DNA of 64,000 nucleotides, from contig CAWICN010000001.1 of the NCBI GenBank assembly GCA_963834725.1, positions 1,550,001-1,614,000 of the forward strand, given 5' to 3'. The notes beneath the pieces were generated by a model that saw nothing but the letters and a program-made list of their open reading frames with translations, searched no databases and had not been told where the DNA came from. Origin of the DNA: PALSA-693 sp963834725 (GTDB lineage Bacteria > Actinomycetota > Acidimicrobiia > Acidimicrobiales > Palsa-688). Numbering within the stretch: the stretch's first letter is position 1; every line of letters begins with the position of its first letter. This document shows positions 34,184-42,276 of the stretch, piece by piece. The translations under genes and the position numbers were made by a program.

Positions 34184-35217
34184 GAGAGCCGGCTCCGCCG
34201 CTCCTCTCAATACGGGATCTGCGGGTCTCATTTCCGACTCGTCATGGAACGGTCCTCGCGGTCCGGGGGATTGACCTTGACGTCCAACGGGGTTCGGCAG
34301 TCGGATTGGTCGGCGAGTCGGGCTCAGGCAAGAGCGTGAGCATGCTCGCAGTTCTCGGTCTGCTCCCTGAGTACGCGCGGGTGTCGGGCTCGATCCGGTT
34401 TGGCGGGGAAGAGTTGCTCGGACGACGGTCCTCGTACCTGCGTCGATTTCGGGGATCGCGTGTCGCCATGGTGTTTCAAGATCCCATGACGTCGCTGAAT
34501 CCGGTTCTGACCGTGGGTAAACAGGTTGTCGAAGCGATTACGGCCCACCAGGATCTTTCCTCGAAGAATGCCCGACGTCGGGCTACCGAGCTCCTGCAGT
34601 TGGTGTCGATTCCTGATGCCGAACGTCGGCTCGCCTCCTATCCCCTTGAACTCTCCGGCGGTATGCGGCAGCGGGTCATGATCGCCATGGCCATGGCCAA
34701 TGATCCCGACGTGTTGATCGCCGATGAGGCAACGACTGCTCTCGACGTGACCATTCAGGCGCAGATCCTCGAGGTCCTGGACACATTGCGGCGCGAGAGA
34801 GGGGTGAGCATCGTCCTCATCACCCATGATCTCGGGATAGTGGCTGGCATGGTGGACCGTGTCGCGGTTATGTACTCGGGCCGAATTGTAGAAGAGGCGC
34901 TCGTCGACCAGTTATTTCGACAGCCTCGTCACCCATACACCCTCGCGCTGCTCGGTTGCCTGCCTCGACTGGATCAACGCACCGATCTCGAACCGATCCC
35001 CGGGTCCCCACCGTCCCCAATCGAGGTCCCACCTGGTTGTGCGTTCGAGCCCCGCTGCCCTTACCGCCTGCCTCGCTGTATCGAGGAAACCCCTCTCCTC
35101 CGCCGTCTCGGACAGACTGAGGTGGCCTGCCATCAGGCCGAAGAGGTCCCGGTGCCCGGCACCCAGCCCCGTCCAGGGGTCAGTACGACCAGTGCGGCCA
35201 CGGCCAGACCGCTATGA
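34180..35217 (+). CDS. Dpp/Opp-type ABC ATPase, DppD-like
   Basis: From ATG 34180, overlapping the previous stop, the ATPase is 345 aa. Walker A is GESGSGKS, the Q-loop is VFQDPMTSLNP, the ABC signature is LSGGMRQRV, Walker B is VLIADEATTALD and the H-loop is ITHDLG. The C-terminal CAFEPRCPYRLPRC is the oligopeptide_HPY zinc-ribbon-like tail of this transporter class. An in-frame extension to 34021 lies inside the permease gene and is rejected. Confidence 0.93.
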   Translation: MREPAPPLLSIRDLRVSFPTRHGTVLAVRGIDLDVQRGSAVGLVGESGSGKSVSMLAVLGLLPEYARVSGSIRFGGEELLGRRSSYLRRFRGSRVAMVFQDPMTSLNPVLTVGKQVVEAITAHQDLSSKNARRRATELLQLVSIPDAERRLASYPLELSGGMRQRVMIAMAMANDPDVLIADEATTALDVTIQAQILEVLDTLRRERGVSIVLITHDLGIVAGMVDRVAVMYSGRIVEEALVDQLFRQPRHPYTLALLGCLPRLDQRTDLEPIPGSPPSPIEVPPGCAFEPRCPYRLPRCIEETPLLRRLGQTEVACHQAEEVPVPGTQPRPGVSTTSAATARPL

Positions 35218-36218
35218 CCGCGCTGAGCCCGGAGCAGGAAGCTCTAAACCTGGAACCACTGGTCCAGGTCCGTGAACTCGTCAAAGCTTTTGATGTTCGC
35301 GGTCAAGGGGTGTCCCGCCGGCCCGTGGCCCAGATCCACGCGGTCGCGGGGGTGTCTTTCGACCTGTTTCGCGGAGAGGTCCTCGCGATGGTGGGCGAGT
35401 CGGGGTGTGGGAAATCCACGACGGGCAGATGCATGCTGCGACTCGTAGAGCCGACCTCCGGCAGCGTCCGCTTCAAAGGCGAGGAGGTGCTCACCAAATC
35501 GCCCCGTGAGATGCGAGCACTCCGGCGCCGGCTGCAGATCGTACTTCAGGACCCCTACGCGTCGCTTCACCCACGGCGAAAGGTGATGAACACGGTTGCC
35601 GAGCCGATGATCATCCAGGGCACACCAAAGGCTCAGGCCCACGCTCGCGTACCAGAGCTACTGGAGTTGGTCCGGCTGCGACCACAAGACGCCGAGCGCT
35701 ACCCGTTCGAGTTTTCGGGCGGTCAATGCCAACGTATAGGAATCGCCCGCGCCCTATCGGTCAACCCCGAGGTTCTGGTACTGGACGAGCCGGTATCGGC
35801 TCTTGACGTGAGCATACAGGCGAGCATTCTCAGATTGCTCAGGGAACTCCAGGAGCGGCTGGATCTCGCCTATCTCTTTATCGCGCACGATCTCGCGGTC
35901 GTCCGCCAGATCGCCCACCGGGTCGCGGTGATGTATCTCGGACGCATCGTTGAGATCGGCGCCGTCGACGACATCTTCGCCCGTCCTAGCCATCCCTACA
36001 CGCAGGCGCTTCTGTCAGCGGCTCCTGTGCCGGACCCGGAGCAGCAGCGGAACCGGCCGCGCATAGTGCTCAAGGGCGATGTGCCGAACCCGGCTGCGCC
36101 GCCATCCGGCTGTCGGTTCCGTACCCGGTGCTGGATGGCCCAGGACATCTGTGCTCGCGAAGAGCCCGCGCTCATCGACCGGGGCCAGGGACACCCCGTC
36201 GCGTGTCATTTCGCTTAA
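35214..36218 (+). CDS. Dpp/Opp-type ABC ATPase, DppF-like
   Basis: This second ATPase of the importer is 334 aa and begins in an ATGA overlap. Walker A is GESGCGKS, the Q-loop is VLQDPYASLHP, the signature is FSGGQCQRI, Walker B is VLVLDEPVSALD and the H-loop is FIAHDLAV. The tail GCRFRTRCWMAQDIC is the DppF version of the terminal cysteine motif. With it the importer has all five parts: one binding protein, two permeases and two ATPases. Confidence 0.93.
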   Translation: MTALSPEQEALNLEPLVQVRELVKAFDVRGQGVSRRPVAQIHAVAGVSFDLFRGEVLAMVGESGCGKSTTGRCMLRLVEPTSGSVRFKGEEVLTKSPREMRALRRRLQIVLQDPYASLHPRRKVMNTVAEPMIIQGTPKAQAHARVPELLELVRLRPQDAERYPFEFSGGQCQRIGIARALSVNPEVLVLDEPVSALDVSIQASILRLLRELQERLDLAYLFIAHDLAVVRQIAHRVAVMYLGRIVEIGAVDDIFARPSHPYTQALLSAAPVPDPEQQRNRPRIVLKGDVPNPAAPPSGCRFRTRCWMAQDICAREEPALIDRGQGHPVACHFA

Positions 36219-36258
36219 CTGTGAGCACCTTCATCCCGGGTCGGGCGGCAAATGCTCG

Positions 36259-36313
36259 CTTTGTGTCAAGAAAACCGCTTATTACGCGTGTTAGGCGGTT
36301 TCTTGACACAAAG
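36259..36313. repeat. Long hairpin between the transporter and aldolase genes
   Basis: CTTTGTGTCAAGAAAACCGC (36259-36278) pairs with GCGGTTTCTTGACACAAAG (36295-36313) with one bulged A, leaving a 16-base loop. It lies 40 bases after the DppF-like stop and 20 bases before the aldolase start. It could terminate, attenuate or stabilise the transcript ends. A related but compensated hairpin is at 44081-44123. Confidence 0.85.
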
Positions 36314-36332
36314 CCTGCCGGAAGGAGAACGT

Positions 36333-36983
36333 ATGGCGTATCAACGAGAACGCGAAGATCTAGTCGGGCACGGCCGCGACCTGGTCAGCTCAGGCTTGTG
36401 CGTGGGAACGAGCGGTAACCTCAGCATCCGTTGTGGCGAAGTTGTCGTCCTGACACCAAGCGGAATACCGTATGACCGGCTTCAAGCCGAGGCGATGTGT
36501 GTGGTTACGCTCGATGGCGAGATCGTCGAAGCGCCGTCGCCACCATCATCGGAGACGCCCATGCACCTGGCCGTGTATCGAAGCACTCCGGCCAAGGCGG
36601 TCGTCCATACCCACTCGCCGTACGCGACCGTTCTGTCGACCGTGGTCCAGGAGCTTCCGCCAATACACTATGTCATAGCCGGCCTGGGTGGCAGTGTCAG
36701 AGTGGCACCCTACGCTACCTTTGGAAGCCGCGAGCTGGCGGAAAACATGGCACAAGGGCTGGAAGGCCGAACCGCGGTCATATTACAGAATCACGGCACA
36801 ATCACCTACGGCCATACTCTCGAACAAGCCTTTTCTCGCTCTGTGACTCTGGAGTGGCTGGCCACCCTCTACTGGAGAGCGATGTTGTTCGGTAAACCCC
36901 ACGTCCTCGAGGACGCTGAGATCGATCGGGTCAGGGCAGAGGCCAGGGTGAAGGGGTATCGACGAGCCGAGGCACCCAAATAG
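36333..36983 (+). CDS. Class II aldolase/adducin-family protein (fuculose-phosphate aldolase-like)
   Basis: ATG 36333 with GGAAGGAG gives 216 aa, the typical length for FucA/AraD relatives. The N-terminal GLCVGTSGNLSIR and LTPSGIPYDRL are the phosphate-binding motifs. VVHTHSPYATVLS supplies two zinc-binding histidines and LQNHGTITYG the third. These enzymes split L-fuculose 1-phosphate, L-ribulose 5-phosphate and related phospho-sugars into dihydroxyacetone phosphate or two-carbon products. A PfkB kinase follows 39 bases later, which fits a kinase-then-aldolase route. The longer frame to 36252 passes through the hairpin and is not used. Confidence 0.9.
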   Translation: MAYQREREDLVGHGRDLVSSGLCVGTSGNLSIRCGEVVVLTPSGIPYDRLQAEAMCVVTLDGEIVEAPSPPSSETPMHLAVYRSTPAKAVVHTHSPYATVLSTVVQELPPIHYVIAGLGGSVRVAPYATFGSRELAENMAQGLEGRTAVILQNHGTITYGHTLEQAFSRSVTLEWLATLYWRAMLFGKPHVLEDAEIDRVRAEARVKGYRRAEAPK

Positions 36984-37022
36984 GTGTTCAGCTCACTGCA
37001 CTGATACAGGAGATATTGGTCG

Positions 37023-37979
37023 ATGACGAACGTGCTCACCGTGGGAGTTCATATCGTGGACGTGCTCGCTCGCTCTGTCGACCATGTGCCGACAGAGAGC
37101 GGTGGGCAGCTGGTCGACGAGATCAGCATGACGGTAGCGGGAACAGCAGCCGGTACTGCGATCGATCTCGCCAAGCTGGGCGCGATGACAACTTCGATGG
37201 GAGCCGTCGGGTCCGACGAGCTTGGTGATTTTGTCGTGCGGGTGATGAACAGTTACGGGATCAACGTTTCACATTTGACCCGCAAGAACGATGTGCAGAC
37301 ATCAGCGACGATCCTGCTCGTACGACCAGATGGAGAGCGGATCGCTTTCCACGTACCGGGCGCGAATCGCGAGTTCAGCCTTCACGACGTCAATTGGAAT
37401 GTCATTGAGTCGGCGGAATATCTCCACCTGGGCGGCTCATACGCTCTACCGAAGCTGGACGGCCAGCCGGTCGTTGAGCTTCTCCGTTATGGACACGAGC
37501 GCGGCGTGGTCACGACGATGGACGTGCTCGGCACTCGCTCGAAGAATCCGGCTGCGACACTCGAATCTTGCCTGCCGTACGTCGACTTCTTTATGCCGAA
37601 CCTCGCAGAGGCCCAGCGTATCAGCGGGCTTCAGGACCCTCACCAGGTGGGGCGCTTCTTCGTCGATCGAGGTGCCGGTGCTGCCATTATCACGATGGCG
37701 GCGGCGGGCAGTCTGATGGTGACGCCGAACGGAGCCACCCACATACCCGCCCTCGATGTGGCCGTCGTTGACGCCACCGGCTGTGGTGACGCCTATTGCG
37801 CCGGATTCATTATGGGGCTGTCGATGGGATGGCATGCGGAAAAGGCTTGTCAGCTGGGCGCCGCGTCAGCCGGCCTGGTGATCGGAGGCTTGGGTTCCGA
37901 TGCTGGAATTGTCGACTTACCAACGACGGTAGCTTTCATGGAAGAGGGCCGCCCGAAGGTACTCGGGAGTGACGCGTAG
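37023..37979 (+). CDS. PfkB-family carbohydrate kinase
   Basis: This 318-aa ribokinase-family protein starts at ATG 37023 after CAGGAGATA. The N-terminal glycine region is TVAGTAAGTAIDLAKLGA and the C-terminal PfkB signature with the catalytic base is DATGCGDAYCAGFIMGL (usually DTTGAGD). AIITMAAAGSLMV precedes it. It would phosphorylate a sugar or polyol, giving a substrate for the adjacent class II aldolase. It is the last gene of the operon; the stretch 37980-38095 before the convergent gene shows no clear terminator. Confidence 0.9.
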   Translation: MTNVLTVGVHIVDVLARSVDHVPTESGGQLVDEISMTVAGTAAGTAIDLAKLGAMTTSMGAVGSDELGDFVVRVMNSYGINVSHLTRKNDVQTSATILLVRPDGERIAFHVPGANREFSLHDVNWNVIESAEYLHLGGSYALPKLDGQPVVELLRYGHERGVVTTMDVLGTRSKNPAATLESCLPYVDFFMPNLAEAQRISGLQDPHQVGRFFVDRGAGAAIITMAAAGSLMVTPNGATHIPALDVAVVDATGCGDAYCAGFIMGLSMGWHAEKACQLGAASAGLVIGGLGSDAGIVDLPTTVAFMEEGRPKVLGSDA

Positions 37980-38095
37980 CTCTTCCTGGCCGATAATGCA
38001 TTCCAGCCATCCAGTCGGCGTTTGACCGGTGATCCAACGGCCGGCCGACAGGTCCCCGGCGCCGATCCCGAGGAAGGCCGCCGCGAAACGGCAGT

Positions 38096-38809
38096 CTACT
38101 GCGACGAGTCGCTCAGGCGGGAGAGCTGGGCCTGCAGGGTGTCAACGCGCGCCTGCAGCAAAGCAACCTCAGCCGCCAGGACGCCGAGAGAAGAATCGGC
38201 TTCCCCGCCCGCGACGACCGGATCGTCGGTCACCCGGTCCCCGGGCTCTCCGTCAGGTGGGGTTGCTGCGGTCACTACGGGGGCGGGATGTCCGAGGAGG
38301 GCAGCAAACCTGGAGGGAGTAATCGTCTTCTTGCGGCCGCTGCACCGGAGGCAGCACGGTTGGAGTTGCAGCCATCCCGTCACGCCGGTGCCGCTGTCCA
38401 CCAGCACGCTCGCCGGTCTCCCGCACAGGCAGCGATTGAGGTGAACAGCCAGAACCCGTTGGTCGCTGTAGCGAAGACCTTCTTCGTAGCGGATGAACCG
38501 ACCGGACACCTCGACCTCGAGGAGCACCGTCGAGCGATACTGCCCCTCACACGCCATGGCCCGAGCGGCGTCCAGCGAGTGGAGGCAGTAGAACCCGCAG
38601 CCGCATCGACGCTGCGGGGGAGCATGATGATGGTTCCAGAAGCAATCGGCCGAGTCGCGGACTCGATAGACCTGCTGGATGCTCGACCAGATACCTTTGA
38701 AGGCCGCCCCCTGACCGTCGCCCGAGAGCATCGGGTAAGCCAACTTGTATCCCGGGAGGGGACCGATTGGTTGCTCGACTGGGAGCGGCCGGCGGAACGG
38801 GAGCCTCAT
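38096..38809 (-). CDS. Cysteine-rich conserved hypothetical protein with coiled-coil tail
   Basis: The 237-aa protein is not assigned a function. Residues about 45-110 hold DCFWNHHHAPPQRRCGCGFY, then CLHSLDAARAM, a motif seen in uncharacterised actinobacterial proteins. CLCGRPA and CCLRCSGRKK add likely zinc-binding pairs. The last ~35 residues (LGVLAAEVALLQARVDTLQAQL) form a short leucine-heptad coiled coil. The start lies nine bases after the stop of a 60-codon gene on the same strand, suggesting coupling. Nucleic-acid binding or a structural role is possible, but only a guess. Confidence 0.6.
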   Translation of the reverse strand: MRLPFRRPLPVEQPIGPLPGYKLAYPMLSGDGQGAAFKGIWSSIQQVYRVRDSADCFWNHHHAPPQRRCGCGFYCLHSLDAARAMACEGQYRSTVLLEVEVSGRFIRYEEGLRYSDQRVLAVHLNRCLCGRPASVLVDSGTGVTGWLQLQPCCLRCSGRKKTITPSRFAALLGHPAPVVTAATPPDGEPGDRVTDDPVVAGGEADSSLGVLAAEVALLQARVDTLQAQLSRLSDSSQ

Positions 38810-38818
38810 CCCCGAATC

Positions 38819-39001
38819 TCACCGAGCCCGGACGAAGGTACCCTCCTCGGAAAGCGTCGAGGCTCCCAGGATGGCTTCGGCGCGTTCTACCGAGGATCGC
38901 TGTTCGTCAGCCTCGCTCACTCTTGGCCCGTCAACAGGAACAGAACCAGCATCCGCTGGCTCCTGGATCACTCCGACGGCCTGCTCCTTGCCCAGACGCA
39001 T
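38819..39001 (-). CDS. Small 60-aa protein coupled to the cysteine-rich gene
   Basis: This small frame is supported by a very strong SD, GGGAGGGAGG four bases before ATG 39001, and by its stop lying nine bases before the next gene on the strand. The acidic product (DEQRSSVERAEAIL core) has no motif that I recognise. It may be a real small gene or a translated leader that feeds ribosomes into the downstream gene. Confidence 0.45.
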   Translation of the reverse strand: MRLGKEQAVGVIQEPADAGSVPVDGPRVSEADEQRSSVERAEAILGASTLSEEGTFVRAR

Positions 39002-39085
39002 GAGGCCTCCCTCCCTGCTATGTCCGGCCCTGCTCTCACCGGCCCTGCTCAGCCTACCGCGCCGGGGCGAGTAGTCGGCTCAGTC

Positions 39086-39180
39086 GCCGGGCGTTAACCC
39101 GGAACGGGCCGGGCGTTAACCCGGAACCAGCCGCGGCGTGGGACCGCGACCAGCCGCGACGAGCCGCGACGAGCCGCGAC
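39086..39180. repeat. 22-bp and 10-bp tandem repeats
   Basis: GCCGGGCGTTAACCCGGAAC is present at 39086-39105 and 39108-39127 (22-bp period) and is nearly palindromic around GTTAAC. It is followed by three copies of (C/G)AGCCGCGAC at 39151-39180. These fill the start of a 1.3-kb stretch (39002-40348) without an intact gene. Confidence 0.75.
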
Positions 39181-39216
39181 ATGCTACGACACCACGGTCG
39201 GACCGCGGGACGACCG

Positions 39217-39275
39217 GGGCCCTGGACCTCGCCCCTTCATGATCGGCAACCAGGGAGGAGCGAGGTCCAGGGCCC
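39217..39275. repeat. 15-bp perfect inverted repeat
   Basis: GGGCCCTGGACCTCG (39217-39231) is the exact reverse complement of CGAGGTCCAGGGCCC (39261-39275), with 29 bases between. It could be a strong hairpin or a relic of mobile-element ends; no transposase is recognisable beside it. Confidence 0.7.
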
Positions 39276-39539
39276 GTCGGGTCAGAGAGGCAAGCCGGTT
39301 AGGCCGGTTTCGTCCCGGGAGGACTGCGCCAGGCACAGGGACCGCCGACTACCCGACAAAGGCGAACTGGACCCGCCGTCCGTCAAGAGGAGCCGCGTCG
39401 AGGGTTTGTCCGTCGACCAGCGGCGCGACGTGTTCCTCCAGAAACATTCACTGGACGGTAGGCAGCCATGGATGACCCAGGGGGCAGCCGCTCGATGGCC
39501 TGAGGGCGAGGTTGGCAGACAGCGGATTTGCGACGCAGG

Positions 39540-39991
39540 TCGCGGGGTGGTTCTCGCCTCGTCGAGGCGGGAGCAATTAGAGGACCTGCTTTACAAGTCA
39601 TCATCACCGTTCACGATGGCGCAATAAGCAATATGAATCGCGTCGCGGAAACCGAGGGATCAGCACTCGACCGGTTCCGTGCGCTCGTCACGGGTCATTT
39701 CGGCCAGATCGACCCAGCTTCGTCATGCTCAGAGTGTTCTACGTCGACTTCAAGCATCTGTCGGTCAGTCGCCAGGCAGAAATGCTACAGGCGCGAGATC
39801 GTTAGGAGCACTTTCTCAGCGGCGTTATAGCAGAAGGCCAGGAGGAGGGCTGCTTCGCGCCAGATCTGGATCCTCACGTTGCCTCCATTCGCTATTCTGA
39901 CCATGCTCGATGCCTTTTATTTGTGGTACACTCCGCCCCTGGAAGTGGCCGAAATAGCCATAGAATATGAGCGGCTTATTCTGGACTGTCA
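39540..39991 (+). pseudogene. Decayed TetR-family regulator
   Basis: Pieces of a TetR protein lie in order in three frames: REQLEDLLY (about 39570-39594), then VIITVHDGAISNMNRV through ALDRFRALVTGHFGQIDPA (about 39597-39716), then FVMLRVFYVDFKHLSVSRQ to QARDR and an in-frame TAG at 39803. Beyond the TAG come EHFLSGVIAEGQEEGCFAPD and, after another shift near 39880, AILTMLDAFYLWYTPPLEVA ending LILD. The fit to the KstR2-like TetR ligand domain (RVFxxxFRHLS, then FxPDLDP) is good. The DNA-binding half is no longer readable. At least three frame changes and one stop make it a pseudogene. Confidence 0.7.
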
Positions 39992-40348
39992 CCCTCGGGA
40001 AACCATGGCGCAGACGTCGCCGCCGCACCCGGGGCTCACTCTTCGTCCGCAAGGATCACCAATGGGAAGGCCGCTCCGGGCAAACGAACACGGCGGTCCT
40101 CTTCTGGGGGCCCCCGGCAGCCAGCCAGCACTCCCCTGGACCGGCCCGACCGAGCCGGGTATCGGCGGGATCATCGTCGAAACGGAGGTCACAGGTCAGC
40201 GCAGCAGCAAAGGGCCATCCCTCGCCGTCAACCTCGTGATCAATGGAGAGAAAAGGTTGCCGGCCGGCTGACTCGGACCGGCTCAAAAGCTAAAGTCTGG
40301 ACGCCACGGCAGGATTTGGCCGCCCCCGCTCCTGTCGACACCATGATG
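39992..40348. other. Interval without a supported gene
   Basis: Open frames here run on both strands but none carries a recognisable motif or a good SD. The sequence lies between the TetR remnant and the stop of the minus-strand VWA gene. Confidence 0.4.
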
Positions 40349-41281
40349 CTAGCGGCCCAGGATCTCGTTGAGGGCAGGCGCCACGTCACGATGGTGCCGC
40401 ACCGCGAAGACCTGGCCCCGGCCGAGGCGGGCCAGATCGTGGGCCAGCTCAGCGTCGTGCTCGCCGGTCGACTCGAGCAGCGCGTCCAGGCGCAGGAGCC
40501 GGCCCGCGACCAGGCGCGGATCGGGTCCGGCGTTGTGCACGGCGTCGCTGAGCAGAATGGCGGACCGGTGCCGGGCCCGAGACCGGGACAACTCGTCAAG
40601 CGCCACCTCCAGCGCGAACCCGACGTTGGTCAGCCCCTTCGCCGGCAAACGGACCAGATCCTCGAGCACCTGAGTTTCTGATCGGCGACGGTGCAGAGGC
40701 TGCACGATGACGGCGTCCTTCCAGAAAGCGATTACGGCCAGCTCGTCCTCAATAAGGTGGCCGGCCAGAGCGGCGACGGTGGCTGCAGCGATGCGCACCT
40801 TCTCGCCCCGCATCGAGCCGGAGACGTCGACCAGGAGTGCGACCGCCCGCCGGGCCCGCAGCCGTTCGCGCACGATGATGTCGGTTTCTTCGGGTACGGG
40901 GCGCTCGGTGAGCACCTCCAGCGTTCGGTCGAGGTCGATGTCGTCGGACCGGTACCGGTAGGGAACGCTGGCCAACTGACCGGTGCCGGCCGGAGCCGGT
41001 CGGTCGCGCCAACGGGGGCGGACGGATAGGCGTCGAGCGATGGCGTTGGCCATCTCCCGCACCTCTGCGGCCAGCGGAGCGGGTTCGGCCACCTCTTCGA
41101 GGTCCCGGCGAACGCCCGTCTCCGTCGTGGCCACCCACCCCTGCGACGGGGGTGGATCACCGTCGGCTCTGGGGCCTTCCGGGCCCTCTCCATGATCTCG
41201 CTCGAGAATCGACGACCCCCGTCCCCGAGTGGCATGGAACACCAGCGGGGCGTCGTCGAGCTGCTTGGGCCGGCGCCGCAA
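40349..41281 (-). CDS. VWA-domain protein paired with a MoxR ATPase
   Basis: The 310-aa protein has a von Willebrand A domain over residues about 140-300. Its MIDAS metal site is visible as DVSGSM (152-157), with a later Thr in GLTNVGFAL and an Asp in LLSDAVHN. Residues 1-100 are a linker-rich region with no clear fold. No transmembrane segment is seen. MoxR/VWA pairs act as chaperones for metal cofactor insertion or complex assembly. The start is probably TTG 41281, 45 bases after the MoxR stop, without a strong SD. Confidence 0.82.
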   Translation of the reverse strand: MRRRPKQLDDAPLVFHATRGRGSSILERDHGEGPEGPRADGDPPPSQGWVATTETGVRRDLEEVAEPAPLAAEVREMANAIARRLSVRPRWRDRPAPAGTGQLASVPYRYRSDDIDLDRTLEVLTERPVPEETDIIVRERLRARRAVALLVDVSGSMRGEKVRIAAATVAALAGHLIEDELAVIAFWKDAVIVQPLHRRRSETQVLEDLVRLPAKGLTNVGFALEVALDELSRSRARHRSAILLSDAVHNAGPDPRLVAGRLLRLDALLESTGEHDAELAHDLARLGRGQVFAVRHHRDVAPALNEILGR

Positions 41282-41326
41282 CGGCCGAAGCGGGGCAGCC
41301 GGCGGCTCGTCCCTCGGGCCCGGCAG

Positions 41327-42268
41327 TCAAATCGGGTTGGGCAGGCCCACGGGTCGGCCGTCAGGGGCGGCTCGCTGGGGACGGAGCACGAAGTGGTCCT
41401 CCCACAGCTGGCGGATCACCTCCTCGGCGGTGATCAGGCTGGTCTCCTCCAGGCTGATGCGCGCCGAGAGAGCGACCAGGGCGGCGTCGAGGACCAGGTC
41501 GAGGTGGGCGGCCGCGGCGTCGACGCCCCGCACGTCGGCCAGAGACCGGGCCACGGCTACCAGGTCGATGGCGCCCCGGACGCTGCTGCCCTGACGAACG
41601 TCGGGATGCTGGCGGGTGGCCCGGGTCAGGGCCACCGCGTCGGCCACCAGGCGCGCATCGGCGCATCCGGTGCGAAGGGCGACGATCTCCTCGTCCTCGG
41701 CGGCCGACTGGTACCCGAGCACCAGGCGGCACAATCGGTCATAGAAGCTGGTGCTGATCCGCAGCGTGCCGACGTTGTCAAAGGGGTTCATCGACGCCAC
41801 TACGCGGAAGCTGTCCTGGGCGCTGATACGGCCCACCCGGGGAACCTCGACCTCGCGCTCCGCCATGGCCGTGAGCAGGGCGTTGAGGGTGTCCTCGGGG
41901 GCGCGGTTCAACTCTTCGATGTAGAGAAAGCCTCCTTTCTGCATGGCGTTGACCAGCGGGCCGGCTACGAAGTTGTCGGCGCTGTAGTCCTCCCGCAACA
42001 CCCGGGCGGGGTTGTGGTGGCCGACCAGCCGGGCGGGGGTGAGCTCCCCGTTGCCCTCCACGAACATCAGCGGGATCCCCCAGCTGGCCGTGATGGCCCG
42101 CAGGATGGTGCTCTTCGACGTTCCCGGCGGCCCCTCCAGCAGCAGATCGCGACCGGCGGTTACTGCCGCCAGCACCAGGTCGATCTCCCGGTCTCGACCG
42201 ACGATCCGTTTCCCGAGCTCGATTCGCCGGGCGCTCGCCGGGAGCACGCCGTCCCTGCCGTCCGTCAC
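41327..42268 (-). CDS. MoxR-family AAA+ ATPase
   Basis: GTG 42268 gives 313 aa. Walker A is EGPPGTSKST (about 45-54), Walker B is FLYIEELNRAPEDTLNALL, and sensor 1 is VVASMNPFDN; the lid domain (AAC family) follows. MoxR ATPases work with a VWA protein as a maturation chaperone, as in CoxD/CoxE of CO dehydrogenase, and the next gene is such a protein. The frame stays open upstream to 42844 and there encodes part of an SDR, but that is a separate, broken gene whose stop lies nine bases before this start. Confidence 0.88.
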   Translation of the reverse strand: MTDGRDGVLPASARRIELGKRIVGRDREIDLVLAAVTAGRDLLLEGPPGTSKSTILRAITASWGIPLMFVEGNGELTPARLVGHHNPARVLREDYSADNFVAGPLVNAMQKGGFLYIEELNRAPEDTLNALLTAMAEREVEVPRVGRISAQDSFRVVASMNPFDNVGTLRISTSFYDRLCRLVLGYQSAAEDEEIVALRTGCADARLVADAVALTRATRQHPDVRQGSSVRGAIDLVAVARSLADVRGVDAAAAHLDLVLDAALVALSARISLEETSLITAEEVIRQLWEDHFVLRPQRAAPDGRPVGLPNPI

Positions 42269-42276
42269 CTCGTCGG

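Noticed and set aside
39181..39627. 148-aa protein before the TetR remnant
   Set aside because: The last residues are part of the TetR pseudogene and the rest has no recognisable domain. The frame is best explained by composition.
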